Positions 1 through 7,644 of a DNA stretch of 30,528 bases are shown piece by piece. The first letter of the stretch is position 1. Every line of letters begins with the position of its first letter. The stretch covers positions 1 to 30,528 of the forward strand of contig JBMDXK010000011.1 of NCBI GenBank assembly GCA_048594375.1, given 5' to 3'. This stretch comes from JBMDXK01 sp048594375 (lineage in GTDB: Bacteria > Pseudomonadota > Alphaproteobacteria > Rhizobiales > Methylopilaceae). A program made the translations under genes and the position numbers. The notes beneath the pieces were generated by a model. It was not told the DNA's origin, made no database searches, and saw only the letters and a program-made list of their open reading frames with translations.

Positions 1-1
1 T

Positions 2-82
2 TTGCAAATGATCTACACTGGCGGCATGGAATTGTGGCCTTACCTTTTCGAGGCAGTCGACAACACCGTAACGGTTCCTTAA
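2..82 (+). CDS. C-terminal fragment of an unidentified protein (5' end outside window)
   Basis: A reading frame is open from the left edge and ends at a TAA at 80-82. Its last residues read IYTGGMELWPYLFEAVDNTV plus a short tail, which has the mixed hydrophobic and acidic composition of a real C-terminus. The other plus-strand frame is also open here but runs on into the tRNA, so it is less likely to be coding. About 26 residues are not enough to name a family. The product is unknown and the call rests only on the open frame and its plausible composition. Confidence 0.35.
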   Translation: MQMIYTGGMELWPYLFEAVDNTVTVP

Positions 83-91
83 GTGCATATC

Positions 92-110
92 ATTTTCTAA
101 AAGAGAAAAT
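92..110. terminator. Weak AT-rich hairpin between partial gene and tRNA
   Basis: ATTTTCT (92-98) and AGAAAAT (104-110) form a perfect 7-bp stem with a 5-base loop. It lies directly after the CCA end of the minus-strand tRNA and just after the plus-strand stop at 82. Position fits a 3'-end signal for either transcript. There is no long T-run and the stem is AT-only, so it may be a processing or weak termination element. Confidence 0.3.
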
Positions 111-185
111 GGTGGGCCCGGAGGGACTCGAACCCCCAACCAGACCGTTATGAGCGGTCGGCTCTAACCGTTGAGCTACAGGCCC
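110..185 (-). tRNA. tRNA with CAU anticodon (probably tRNA-Ile2, otherwise elongator Met)
   Basis: On the minus strand the 76 bases fold into a full cloverleaf. The acceptor stem is GGGCCTG paired with CGGGCCC with one G-U, the D-arm is GCTC...GAGC, the anticodon stem GACCG/CGGTC encloses the loop CTCATAA, the T-arm carries TTCGAGT, and the CCA end is encoded (110-112). The anticodon is CAU. The acceptor stem and the UGGUU variable loop resemble bacterial tRNA-Ile2, whose C34 is changed to lysidine, more than initiator tRNA, which lacks a 1-72 pair. Elongator tRNA-Met cannot be excluded by eye. Confidence 0.95.
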
Positions 186-566
186 TTTTGCGAAAAAATC
201 TCCGCTGGCAGATTTCATCGCAATAAAATCAAATCAATCTGACTGCAGATTTGCCATGTTCGTGACTGAAACGCAAGTATGGAAATAACTTAATGCGATG
301 ACGAGTGCCATTTTCTTACCACAGCAGAGCGCAACACTGCATAAATGCAAGCATCAAAAGTTTAAATTCAGTACTCCACACGGTTTTTTAAAAAGCATGA
401 CGCTGCGTAATTTTAGAGCAATGCCACCCAAACCAGGCTAAACAGCCAGCAGAGAAAGTACTTAAAAACCAATAATTTGTAGTGGTTTTAAGCAAAATTT
501 TTAATTAAACCATTATAAAAAGCGATACACCCTGATACTGAACTATATATCATAAAAGGATCACTC
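186..566. other. Intergenic region between divergent tRNA and SIMPL-domain gene
   Basis: No convincing gene is seen on either strand. The stretch must hold the promoters of the minus-strand tRNA and of the plus-strand gene at 567. Near its right end AAAACCA and TGGTTTT (about 465-490) form a 7-bp inverted repeat with an 11-base loop, followed by AT-rich sequence. I could not settle on a -35/-10 pair. Confidence 0.5.
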
Positions 567-1307
567 ATGCGTTACGCTACCGTTGCATTCTTCCTGTGTG
601 CAGGCATGATGCCTGCAATGACTTTAAATGCACTCGCTCAACCCCCCGCGCCTCCGCATGAACGCCATTCAGTTTTAAATGTGACCGGCATGGGTTCCGT
701 GAGTGTCGCACCGGATCTTGCACGCGTAACCAGCGGTGTGGTTTCTACGGCAGAAACAGCACGCGATGCTCTCACATATAATAATCAAGCCATGAAAAAA
801 GTACTTGATGGTTTAAAATCTCACGGCATTGAAGCCAAAGACATTATGACAACCAACTTTACCGTATCACCTCAATATACATATGATGATGAGGCAGGAA
901 AACGGTTGCGAAAACCTCAGCTCATTGGTTATGAAGTGCGCAATTCTGTGCATATTACAGTCCGGGATATGAAAAAACTGGGCGCAATTCTAGATGCTAC
1001 GGTAAGCAATGGCGCAAACAGCATTGATGATATCAGTTTTGATGTGGAAAATGCCAGTGCTTTACAAGATACCGCACGGAAAAAAGCCATTGAAGACGCT
1101 CAGCGCAAAGCCCAGATTCTTGCCACCGCATCCAAAATGACATTAGGGAAAATCCGCAATCTTTCAGAAAATAATGCTGGCGGGATTGTTCGCCCTCGTA
1201 TGATGATGGATGCCATGAAATCCGCAGCGCCAGAAAGCGTTCCGGTAGAGCAAGGTGAACTTAACCTTTCTGCACATGTTGATATTCAGTGGGAACTTCT
1301 ACCTTAA
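567..1307 (+). CDS. Secreted SIMPL-domain (DUF541) protein
   Basis: The 246-residue product starts with a signal peptide: MRYATVAFF, a hydrophobic stretch, then LNALA before QPP, giving a likely signal peptidase I cleavage near residue 24. The mature part from about residue 36 reads LNVTGMGSVSVAPDLARV, the characteristic start of SIMPL/DUF541 domains, and the domain runs to near the C-terminus, with typical phrases such as IGYEVRNSVHITVRD and DTARKKAIEDAQRKAQ. The family is periplasmic or surface-exposed and has been linked to envelope stress and oxidative-stress phenotypes, but its biochemical role is unsettled. The ATG at 567 is preceded by AAAGGA at good spacing. The gene stands alone and ends before a strong hairpin. 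Confidence 0.88.
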   Translation: MRYATVAFFLCAGMMPAMTLNALAQPPAPPHERHSVLNVTGMGSVSVAPDLARVTSGVVSTAETARDALTYNNQAMKKVLDGLKSHGIEAKDIMTTNFTVSPQYTYDDEAGKRLRKPQLIGYEVRNSVHITVRDMKKLGAILDATVSNGANSIDDISFDVENASALQDTARKKAIEDAQRKAQILATASKMTLGKIRNLSENNAGGIVRPRMMMDAMKSAAPESVPVEQGELNLSAHVDIQWELLP

Positions 1308-1320
1308 TTATCAACATCAC

Positions 1321-1376
1321 ATTATAGCGAAAGCATCATAAAATAATCATGTGCCTTCGCTATAATTCTTTGTTTA
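1321..1376. terminator. Hairpin terminator after the SIMPL gene, probably bidirectional
   Basis: The arms ATTATAGCGAAAGC (1321-1334) and GCCTTCGCTATAAT (1353-1366) pair over 14 positions with one mismatch, around an 18-base AT-rich loop. T-rich sequence follows on the plus strand (TCTTTGTTTATT). It sits 13 bases after the SIMPL stop, between this gene and the convergent panD. Confidence 0.75.
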
Positions 1377-1398
1377 TTACAGAGTTTTTAGATGCACT

Positions 1399-1441
1399 CG
1401 CCGTTGGCTCCAATAAAGGATCATTTTATTGAAAGTCGGCG
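1399..1441. other. Two-part imperfect hairpin 3' of panD
   Basis: CGCCG (1399-1403) pairs with CGGCG (1437-1441) and, inside it, CAATAAA (1411-1417) pairs with TTTATTG (1425-1431). The structure lies 53 bases past the panD stop on the minus strand. No T-run follows on either side, so it may be a 3'-UTR stabiliser rather than a terminator, or chance. Confidence 0.25.
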
Positions 1442-1493
1442 ATAAGATCGGATACCATTTGAAAGTATCCGGCTCTGGTTGTGGCGTCCGCAA

Positions 1494-1862
1494 TTACGCA
1501 AATTCAGGTGCTTTCGCCAAAGGTTTATTGGCCGCATCAACCAGCACCACTTTTGGCTCATGCTGGCGAGCCTCTGCCTCTTCCATTTGCGCATAAGCAC
1601 AGATAATAACCTGATCCCCAACCATGGCGAGACGCGCTGCGGCACCGTTCAATCCGATAATGCCTGACCCAGGAGGCGCATCAATCACATAGGTAGCAAA
1701 TCGCGCACCTGTATTGATATTGTAAATTTCTACCCGTTCATTCAACATAAAACCTGCAGCTTGCGCTAACGAACGGTCAATTGAAATTGAACCCTCATAA
1801 TGAAGATCCGCTTCGGTGACACACGCGCGGTGAATTTTGCCCTTCATCAATGTCAACAGCAT
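1494..1862 (-). CDS. panD: Aspartate 1-decarboxylase (pyruvoyl-dependent)
   Basis: PanD decarboxylates L-aspartate to beta-alanine, which condenses with pantoate to make pantothenate, the precursor of coenzyme A. The 122-residue length is normal for the family. The proenzyme self-cleaves between Gly24 and Ser25, and the serine becomes the pyruvoyl cofactor; here LHYEGSISID places exactly G24-S25. Other family hallmarks are the N-terminal KGKIHRACVTEADL and the central region with YVIDAPPGSGIIGLNGAAAR. TAAGGAG lies about 11 bases before the ATG. The gene is monocistronic, in the same direction as rpsD but separated from its terminator by about 260 bases. The C-terminal tail (about residues 110-122) is less conserved in the family. 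Confidence 0.97.
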   Translation of the reverse strand: MLLTLMKGKIHRACVTEADLHYEGSISIDRSLAQAAGFMLNERVEIYNINTGARFATYVIDAPPGSGIIGLNGAAARLAMVGDQVIICAYAQMEEAEARQHEPKVVLVDAANKPLAKAPEFA

Positions 1863-2122
1863 GGTGAGGGTACTCCTTAGAACTATTTCAACAAAAGTAC
1901 ATGCCCTTTTGCATCAGAAATTGCATTGAAAACACTATTCATAAGCGTATAGAGACATCTCACTTAAAATACAAACAATCATCTCTGTATTTTATAGCTA
2001 TTTTAGCAAAAGCATGTCCTCAAGTTTTATCGGTAGTACCATTCCAGTTGTTACTGCCCTGCGGTATCCTATAAGTATAACTTGCGCTGGCTGTTGGCTG
2101 CGTCCGATAATTGCTATAACTT
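1863..2122. other. panD upstream region
   Basis: About 260 bases between the panD start and the rpsD terminator, and 360 between the two genes. No reading frame or RNA gene is apparent. It must contain the minus-strand panD promoter; I saw no strong -35/-10 match. Confidence 0.4.
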
Positions 2123-2160
2123 AAAAAAAATCCCTGAAGACCAAAAGGTTTTCAAGGATT
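2123..2160 (-). terminator. Rho-independent terminator of rpsD
   Basis: On the minus strand AATCCTTGAAAACC pairs with GGTCTTCAGGGATT across a TTTT loop, with one mismatch and one G-U, and is followed by a run of eight Ts. It is located about 60 bases after the rpsD stop codon, a textbook intrinsic terminator. Confidence 0.9.
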
Positions 2161-2222
2161 GATTATTGTATTCAAGCGCGCTGCATATGCACACACCCAA
2201 GCAGTCTTCAGGCTATCTGCAC

Positions 2223-2840
2223 TTAGCGGGAGTAAAACTCGACAACGAGATTTGGCTCCATAATGACCGAGTAAGGAACATCAGCCAGCTCAGGAACACG
2301 AATGTATTTTGCTACGAGTTTGTTGCTATCGACTTCGATGTAGTCAGGAATATCACGTTCAGCAGATGCGGCAGCTTCCAGAACAACGGTAAGCTGTTTG
2401 GATTTTTCGCGCACTTCAATTACATCGCCAGGTTTAACCTGATAAGAAGCAATGTTTACACGACGACCGTTTACATTAACGTGACCATGGTTGATAAACT
2501 GCCGCGCAGCAAACACGGTGGACACAAACTTCGCACGGTACACAACAGCATCCAGACGACGCTCCAGCAGACCAACCAGATGTTCGCCGGTATCACCGCG
2601 CAGACGGTTGGCTTCAGCATAGATGCGGCGGAATTGTTTCTCGGTGATGTTACCGTAGTAACCTTTTAACTTCTGCTTGGCGCGAAGCTGAACACCAAAG
2701 TCAGACAATTTGCCTTTACGGCGCTGGCCATGCTGACCAGGACCATATTCACGGCGGTTGAGCGGGCTTTTGGGACGACCCCAAAGATTTTCACCCAAAC
2801 GGCGATCAATTTTATACTTTACACCATGACGCTTTGACAT
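2223..2840 (-). CDS. rpsD: Small ribosomal subunit protein uS4
   Basis: S4 is a primary binder of 16S rRNA that nucleates assembly of the 30S body and affects decoding fidelity. The 205-residue product carries the S4 N-terminal domain (SKRHGVKYKIDRRLGENLWG, then SPLNRREYGPGQHGQRRKGK), the KQKLKGYYGNITEKQFRRIY segment, and the S4 RNA-binding domain from about residue 95 (LERRLDAVVYRAKF, RQFINHGHVNVNGRRVNI). It lacks the zinc-binding cysteines of some S4 homologues. AGAGGAA precedes the ATG at 8 bases. In gammaproteobacteria rpsD lies in the alpha operon with rpoA; the isolated gene here, with its own leader and terminator, is the alphaproteobacterial arrangement. Confidence 0.98.
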   Translation of the reverse strand: MSKRHGVKYKIDRRLGENLWGRPKSPLNRREYGPGQHGQRRKGKLSDFGVQLRAKQKLKGYYGNITEKQFRRIYAEANRLRGDTGEHLVGLLERRLDAVVYRAKFVSTVFAARQFINHGHVNVNGRRVNIASYQVKPGDVIEVREKSKQLTVVLEAAASAERDIPDYIEVDSNKLVAKYIRVPELADVPYSVIMEPNLVVEFYSR

Positions 2841-3212
2841 CGCGTAATTCCTCTTTGAACCTATTAAAAATGAGGAACAGCGCCCTCCTCTGCCGAAACC
2901 GGCTGACAGATATCCTGAAAATTCAGGATCTCTCGGGTGCGTTCGTTGAGCACACAGCGAAAAGCCTTGTGCATTTATGCGCTTTTAGAGTGTTCTTGCC
3001 AAGGAGTCAAATCATTCGTGCAGGATGCGATCATTGCTGAATGAGTACAAGGTTATCCCCAGATGATTCGTTGAAAAATCTTTGCACGAGAGATACAGCG
3101 AAGCTATACATAATTTATTGTTAATATAAATAAATTATCATTTAAAAACATGGAGTTGAACATGTATTTCCATGTGAAAAGCATTAAGAATTTGTTCTGA
3201 AAAAAGCCTCTT
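2841..3212. other. Divergent rpsD/dnaG upstream region
   Basis: No gene is apparent in the 429 bases between the rpsD and dnaG starts. The rpsD side holds two hairpins (listed separately). The dnaG side is AT-rich and includes the inverted repeat ACATGGA (3148-3154) / TCCATGT (3169-3175) with another ACATGT inside the loop, and TCTGAAAA (3197-3204) / TTTTCAGA around a 7-base loop that overlaps the proposed dnaG -35. Either could be a regulator site; neither matches an operator I recognise. Confidence 0.4.
2892..2929 (-). promoter_or_regulatory. Tandem hairpins in the rpsD leader, possible autoregulatory site
   Basis: GCCG (2892-2895) pairs with CGGC (2900-2903) over AAAC, and 8 bases on ATCCTGA (2912-2918) pairs perfectly with TCAGGAT (2923-2929) over AAAT. 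Both lie 52-89 bases upstream of the rpsD start on the minus strand. S4 represses its own mRNA in several bacteria, so a structured leader is expected, but this resembles no named leader I can recall. The functional link is inference. Confidence 0.25.
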
Positions 3213-3242
3213 TTCAGAAAAATTACCATCATGGTGTATAAT
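3213..3242 (+). promoter_or_regulatory. Candidate dnaG promoter
   Basis: TTCAGA (3213-3218) and a perfect TATAAT (3237-3242) are separated by 18 bases, 28 bases before the ATG at 3270. A transcript from here would begin near 3249. That excludes the in-frame ATG at 3231, which lies inside the promoter, and supports the later start for DnaG. Confidence 0.5.
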
Positions 3243-3269
3243 TGTATTTATTACAGTGGTGGTTGTTCG

Positions 3270-5180
3270 ATGCGCTTTTCCCCTTCTTTCCTTGATGATC
3301 TGCGATCCCGCGTTCCGGTCTCGGACGTGGTGAGAAAAAGTGTGTCCCTAAAAAAGCAGGGACGTGAATGGGCGGGTCTTTCTCCTTTTAATAAAGAAAA
3401 GTCTCCATCGTTTTTTGTCAATGATCAGAAAGGGTTTTACCATTGTTTTTCTTCTGGAAAACACGGCGATATTTTTGATTTTCTCATTGAAACGCAAGGT
3501 ATGCCTTTTCCTGAAGCGGTAGAACAGATTGCCAGTCTGGCGGGAATTCCCATTCCGCAGGATACACCTGTACAGATTGAAGTAGCCGAAAAACGCACCC
3601 GTTTGCACAAAGTCATGGAGATAGCTACCCATTTTTTCGAGCAAGCTTTAAAGGCCCCACAGGCACAAGCAGCGCGTGCTTATATGGAAGAGCGCGGTCT
3701 CACGGCACAAATTTGCCAGACTTTCCGGCTTGGTTATGCTCCCGAAGGCCGTACCGCTTTAAAGCAGCACCTGCTTTCACACGGGGTTTCGTTAGCAGAC
3801 GCAATTGAAGCGGGGATGCTTATTGCAGGTGAGGATATTCCTGAGCCCTATGACCGCTTTCGTGATCGCATCATGTTTCCGATTCATGACTTACGCGGGC
3901 AGTTGATTGCCTTCGGAGGTCGGGCGCTTTCCAAGCAGGCAAAAGCCAAATACCTGAATTCTCCCGAAACGCCGTTGTTTCATAAAGGAGGCGTCCTTTA
4001 TAACCACCACCGGGCGCGGCAAGCCAGTCATCAGATTGGTACGGTGATTGCCGTTGAGGGTTATATGGATACCATTGCATTGGCGAAAGTCGGTATTAGT
4101 CATGCGGTTGCTCCACTGGGAACAGCACTCACTGCCGATCAGCTAACGCTCCTGTGGCGGATGGGTGACGAACCTATCTTGTGCTTTGATGGCGATCATG
4201 CCGGCCAGCGCGCGGCATTCCGCGCCGTGGATACCGCTCTTGCTTTGCTCAAGCCCGGAAAGTCGCTGCAATTTGTATTTCTCCCGGAAGGGCAGGATCC
4301 TGATGATATTGCCCGCAGTGGAGGGCGTGCGGCCATCGATGGTGCTTTTGCGCATACCCAGCCACTGGTTGATGTGCTGTGGATGCGCGAGACCCATGGC
4401 CAAAACCTTGAAACCCCTGAACGCCGCGCGGCTCTCGAAAAGCGGCTGCACATGCTGGCTGCAACTATTCAGGATGAAAACGTTCGCAGGCACTATCATA
4501 CAGCGCTGAATGAAAAGTTGCGCAGCTTTATGGCTCCCGCTGCCAAAAGCTTCCGGCAGCCTTATCCGCAGCGTACAGCCCATGGCTTTGCCAAAGGCGG
4601 TAAGGGTTTCAAAAATGGTCATCCTGCCTTCGAGCCGCCGCTCCAGATTTCTGCAAACCTGCGTAATTCTGGAATGATAGCGTCCTCACGGCTTCCACCG
4701 CGAGAAGCCACGCTGCTACTGGCTTTGCTCCACCACCCTGATCTTCTCGAACAATATGGTGAACAAATTGCCATGGTGGAATTTTCAACCGCGGAATTGC
4801 GCAGCTGCCAACGTGCTTTGCTGGATCTGGTAGCACACCCGCAGATACAGGATGCAGATTTTGTGCGGCGCTATATTGAAGAAACCTTGGGCAGCACGTT
4901 GCTTCTGAGAATTACAAATGCGGTAGCACCGGGAACATGGTGGGTGCAACCTGAAGCGAATTTCCATGATGCTCAAACTGCTTTTGCACATACTCTGGCC
5001 TTGCATCTGAAAACTTCCGCCCTACATAAAGAACTGGTGGCAGCAGAACAAGCGTTTGGGGAAGATCTTAGCGAAGAGAATTTTGCCCGGCTTGCGGAAA
5101 TACAATCCGAGTTGCGTAATTATGAAGGCACTGAAGCACTCATTGAAGGATTTGGCGTGGCATCGGGACGTCTAAGATAA
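3270..5180 (+). CDS. dnaG: DNA primase DnaG
   Basis: DnaG makes the RNA primers for replication at the fork, working with DnaB helicase. The product is 636 residues from the ATG at 3270. I chose this start because MRFSPSFLDDLRSRVPVSDVV is the usual DnaG N-terminus and because the ATG 39 bases earlier lies in a likely promoter. The N-terminal CHC2 domain spans about residues 1-95. Three of the four usual zinc ligands are replaced: SPFN (38-41) stands where CPFH is usual, and HCFSSG (58-63) where HCFGC is usual, so only C59 remains. The Toprim catalytic core is intact: EGYMD with Glu at about 263 and DGD with Asp307 and Asp309. The C-terminal part after about residue 440 is the variable helicase-interacting region. 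It is followed by rpoD, as in the common dnaG-rpoD order. Confidence 0.96.
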   Translation: MRFSPSFLDDLRSRVPVSDVVRKSVSLKKQGREWAGLSPFNKEKSPSFFVNDQKGFYHCFSSGKHGDIFDFLIETQGMPFPEAVEQIASLAGIPIPQDTPVQIEVAEKRTRLHKVMEIATHFFEQALKAPQAQAARAYMEERGLTAQICQTFRLGYAPEGRTALKQHLLSHGVSLADAIEAGMLIAGEDIPEPYDRFRDRIMFPIHDLRGQLIAFGGRALSKQAKAKYLNSPETPLFHKGGVLYNHHRARQASHQIGTVIAVEGYMDTIALAKVGISHAVAPLGTALTADQLTLLWRMGDEPILCFDGDHAGQRAAFRAVDTALALLKPGKSLQFVFLPEGQDPDDIARSGGRAAIDGAFAHTQPLVDVLWMRETHGQNLETPERRAALEKRLHMLAATIQDENVRRHYHTALNEKLRSFMAPAAKSFRQPYPQRTAHGFAKGGKGFKNGHPAFEPPLQISANLRNSGMIASSRLPPREATLLLALLHHPDLLEQYGEQIAMVEFSTAELRSCQRALLDLVAHPQIQDADFVRRYIEETLGSTLLLRITNAVAPGTWWVQPEANFHDAQTAFAHTLALHLKTSALHKELVAAEQAFGEDLSEENFARLAEIQSELRNYEGTEALIEGFGVASGRLR

Positions 5181-5580
5181 AATTGGAAATATATCAGAAA
5201 GGTGAAATTTTCCATGCTTCCAAATGCGTTGAAATACTTCTGTGGCAATAGTGTGAAGTGTATAGCTTATCCAAGCAAAAACATTTCTTTTTCTGGGAAT
5301 TTTTCTCAAAAAAATGTTACATTTTATAACAACAACTGATTCTTTTTATATGCGCCCTCCATGCCATCTTGGCGCTCTCACCCGTAATTCTAACCCGAAA
5401 TCAAGCAGGTACTGATGAATATTAATCACGATTTAATACCTTGGTATCAAATATAGGCAAAAATGCCTTGATTCGTTTTTCCGGGAGCGGTTGCGGCCCG
5501 ATAATTGCTTTTCATTTTTCCACAATGGCTTAAAAGCCGAAACCGCTTCAGCGGCAGGCGCCGTTAAGAGATATACACCC
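5181..5580. other. dnaG-rpoD intergenic region
   Basis: About 400 bases, AT-rich in the first two thirds, with no convincing gene. A frame contiguous with rpoD opens at a TTG (5491), but those 30 residues do not look like a sigma-factor N-terminus. The region should carry the rpoD promoter; TTGAAA at 5229-5234 is a fair -35, but no good -10 lies at the right distance. Confidence 0.4.
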
Positions 5581-7569
5581 ATGGTAAACAAGACAGCAAC
5601 ACAGACAACCGCACAAGAGGGAACTTCCGAAGCTACGGACAGCCCCCTGTTGGATCTTTCCAAGCAGTCGGTCAAGCGACTAATCAAGCTTGCCAAAAAG
5701 CGCGGCTTTGTTACTTATGATGAATTGAATGCCGTCTTGCCCTCGGATGAGGTAAACTCCGAGCAGATTGAAGACGTGCTTGCCATGCTGAACGAAATGG
5801 GCATCAATGTCATTGAAAACGATGAGGCTGAAGGTGCAGAAGCGGCTGATGTTGATGACGATGACGACGGTGAGGCTGATCTTGTTGATACGGTAAAGGC
5901 TGTTGCAACACGCTCGGAGCGTTCCTCGGAAGTTTCTGACCGGACAGATGATCCTGTGCGCATGTATCTGCGTGAAATGGGCTCTGTGGAATTGCTTTCC
6001 CGCGAAGGCGAAATTGCTATCGCCAAACGCATTGAGGCTGGCCGTGAAGCCATGATTGCCGGACTTTGTGAAAGTCCGCTGACGTTTCAGGCCATCATCA
6101 TCTGGCGTGATGAGCTCAATGATGCAAAAATTCTGCTGCGGGATATTATTGATCTTGAAGCCACCTATGCCGGGCCTGATAGCCCTGCCCTGCCCGAAGG
6201 CGCTATAGGAGACTCCGATGATGGCGTTGATACGGATCCAGACGGTTTAGGGCCGCGTCCACCCGGTTTCGATAGCGACATGGATGAGGACGATGAAAAC
6301 AATCCATCACTGGCAGCCATGGAAGCGGAACTGAAACCAAAGGTCGTTGAAACGTTTGACGCAATTGCAGATAATTATAAAAAACTTCGCCGACTGCAAG
6401 ATCAGAACGTAGAAAACCGGATGCAGAATAAAAGCCTCTCTCCGGCACAGGATCGCAAATACAAAAAACTGAAAGATGAAATTGTTGATGCGGTAAAAAG
6501 CCTTTCTTTAAACCAACACCGCATTGATGCACTGGTAGAACAGCTCTATGACATCAATAAACGTCTGGTTTCTCTGGAAGGCCGCTTGATGCGCCTCGCT
6601 GACAGCTATGGCGTGGAACGCACCGACTTTTTGCGTCAGCACCAAGGTTCCGAACTTGATCCTCACTGGATTCGCCGCGTGGGCAAACTGGGCTCCAAAG
6701 GCTGGCGTAATTTTGTAGGAGAAGAAAAGGATGTCATTAAAGACATCCGTGCAGATGTGCATAATCTTGCGGCTGAAACCGGCCTGGAAATTGGCGAATT
6801 CCGCAAAATTGTTCAGATGGTGCAAAAAGGTGAACGCGAAGCCCGCCATGCTAAAAAAGAAATGGTAGAAGCCAATTTGCGTCTCGTTATCTCCATTGCC
6901 AAGAAATACACAAACCGTGGCTTGCAGTTCCTTGATCTTATCCAAGAAGGCAACATCGGATTGATGAAAGCCGTGGATAAATTCGAATACCGCCGCGGTT
7001 ATAAATTCTCCACCTATGCCACATGGTGGATACGGCAAGCCATTACCCGCTCCATTGCGGATCAGGCGCGCACTATCCGTATTCCTGTACATATGATTGA
7101 AACCATCAATAAAATCGTGCGTACATCGCGCCAGATTCTGAATGATATTGGCCGTGAGCCAACACCGGAAGAACTGGCAGAAAAACTTTCCATGCCGCTT
7201 GAAAAAGTACGCAAGGTATTGAAAATTGCCAAAGAGCCAATCTCCCTTGAAACTCCTGTGGGGGATGAGGAAGATTCACATCTGGGTGATTTTATTGAAG
7301 ATAAAAACGCGCTTTTGCCAATTGATGCAGCGATACAATCAAATCTGCGTGAAACCACTACCCGCGTGCTGGCTACACTCACACCCCGTGAAGAACGTGT
7401 GCTGCGTATGCGCTTCGGTATCGGTATGAATACCGACCACACCCTTGAAGAAGTGGGTCAACAGTTCTCCGTAACCCGCGAACGTATCCGCCAGATTGAA
7501 GCCAAAGCCCTGCGCAAATTGAAACATCCTTCGCGTTCGCGCAAACTGCGCAGCTTTCTGGATAGTTAA
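5581..7569 (+). CDS. rpoD: Primary (housekeeping) sigma factor RpoD, sigma-70
   Basis: RpoD directs RNA polymerase to housekeeping promoters. Taking the ATG at 5581 gives 662 residues, the length of a full group-1 sigma with a non-conserved insert. Region 1.1 is at about residues 18-85 (KQSVKRLIKLAKKRGFVTYD), followed by an acidic linker. Region 1.2 begins at DDPVRMYLREMGSVELLSRE. A long acidic non-conserved region follows. Region 2 starts near 425 (EANLRLVISIAKKYTNRGLQ, DLIQEGNIGLMKAVDKFEYR) and includes the -10 recognition helix with YATWWIRQAI. Region 3 follows, and region 4 (about 600-655) carries LTPREERVLRMRFG and the -35 helix VTRERIRQIEAKALRKL. An in-frame TTG 90 bases upstream is an alternative but less likely start. 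The gene ends at a strong terminator. Confidence 0.98.
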   Translation: MVNKTATQTTAQEGTSEATDSPLLDLSKQSVKRLIKLAKKRGFVTYDELNAVLPSDEVNSEQIEDVLAMLNEMGINVIENDEAEGAEAADVDDDDDGEADLVDTVKAVATRSERSSEVSDRTDDPVRMYLREMGSVELLSREGEIAIAKRIEAGREAMIAGLCESPLTFQAIIIWRDELNDAKILLRDIIDLEATYAGPDSPALPEGAIGDSDDGVDTDPDGLGPRPPGFDSDMDEDDENNPSLAAMEAELKPKVVETFDAIADNYKKLRRLQDQNVENRMQNKSLSPAQDRKYKKLKDEIVDAVKSLSLNQHRIDALVEQLYDINKRLVSLEGRLMRLADSYGVERTDFLRQHQGSELDPHWIRRVGKLGSKGWRNFVGEEKDVIKDIRADVHNLAAETGLEIGEFRKIVQMVQKGEREARHAKKEMVEANLRLVISIAKKYTNRGLQFLDLIQEGNIGLMKAVDKFEYRRGYKFSTYATWWIRQAITRSIADQARTIRIPVHMIETINKIVRTSRQILNDIGREPTPEELAEKLSMPLEKVRKVLKIAKEPISLETPVGDEEDSHLGDFIEDKNALLPIDAAIQSNLRETTTRVLATLTPREERVLRMRFGIGMNTDHTLEEVGQQFSVTRERIRQIEAKALRKLKHPSRSRKLRSFLDS

Positions 7570-7597
7570 TCTGTTGCTCCAACTGCTAAAAATCAAT

Positions 7598-7630
7598 AAG
7601 GGAACTGAAAATCTCAGTTCCCTTAATTTT
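7598..7630. terminator. Bidirectional intrinsic terminator between rpoD and the convergent TadG-like gene
   Basis: AAGGGAACTGA (7598-7608) and TCAGTTCCCTT (7614-7624) form a perfect 11-bp stem with a 5-base loop. AATTTTTA follows on the plus strand, and ATTGATTTTT follows on the minus strand. It is 29 bases after rpoD and 21 bases after the opposing gene's stop, so one structure can end both transcripts. Confidence 0.92.
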
Positions 7631-7644
7631 TATGCCTGTGTCTC

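Noticed and set aside
3053..3061. TTATCCCCA, one base from the DnaA-box consensus, near dnaG
   Set aside because: A single site with a mismatch and no cluster of boxes; not evidence of an origin.
3231..3269. ATG 39 bases upstream of the chosen dnaG start
   Set aside because: It overlaps the probable -10 box (TATAAT, 3237-3242), and the extra residues are absent from typical DnaG proteins.
5491..5580. In-frame TTG start 90 bases upstream of rpoD
   Set aside because: The added residues do not resemble a sigma-factor N-terminus, and the ATG at 5581 begins a normal RpoD.
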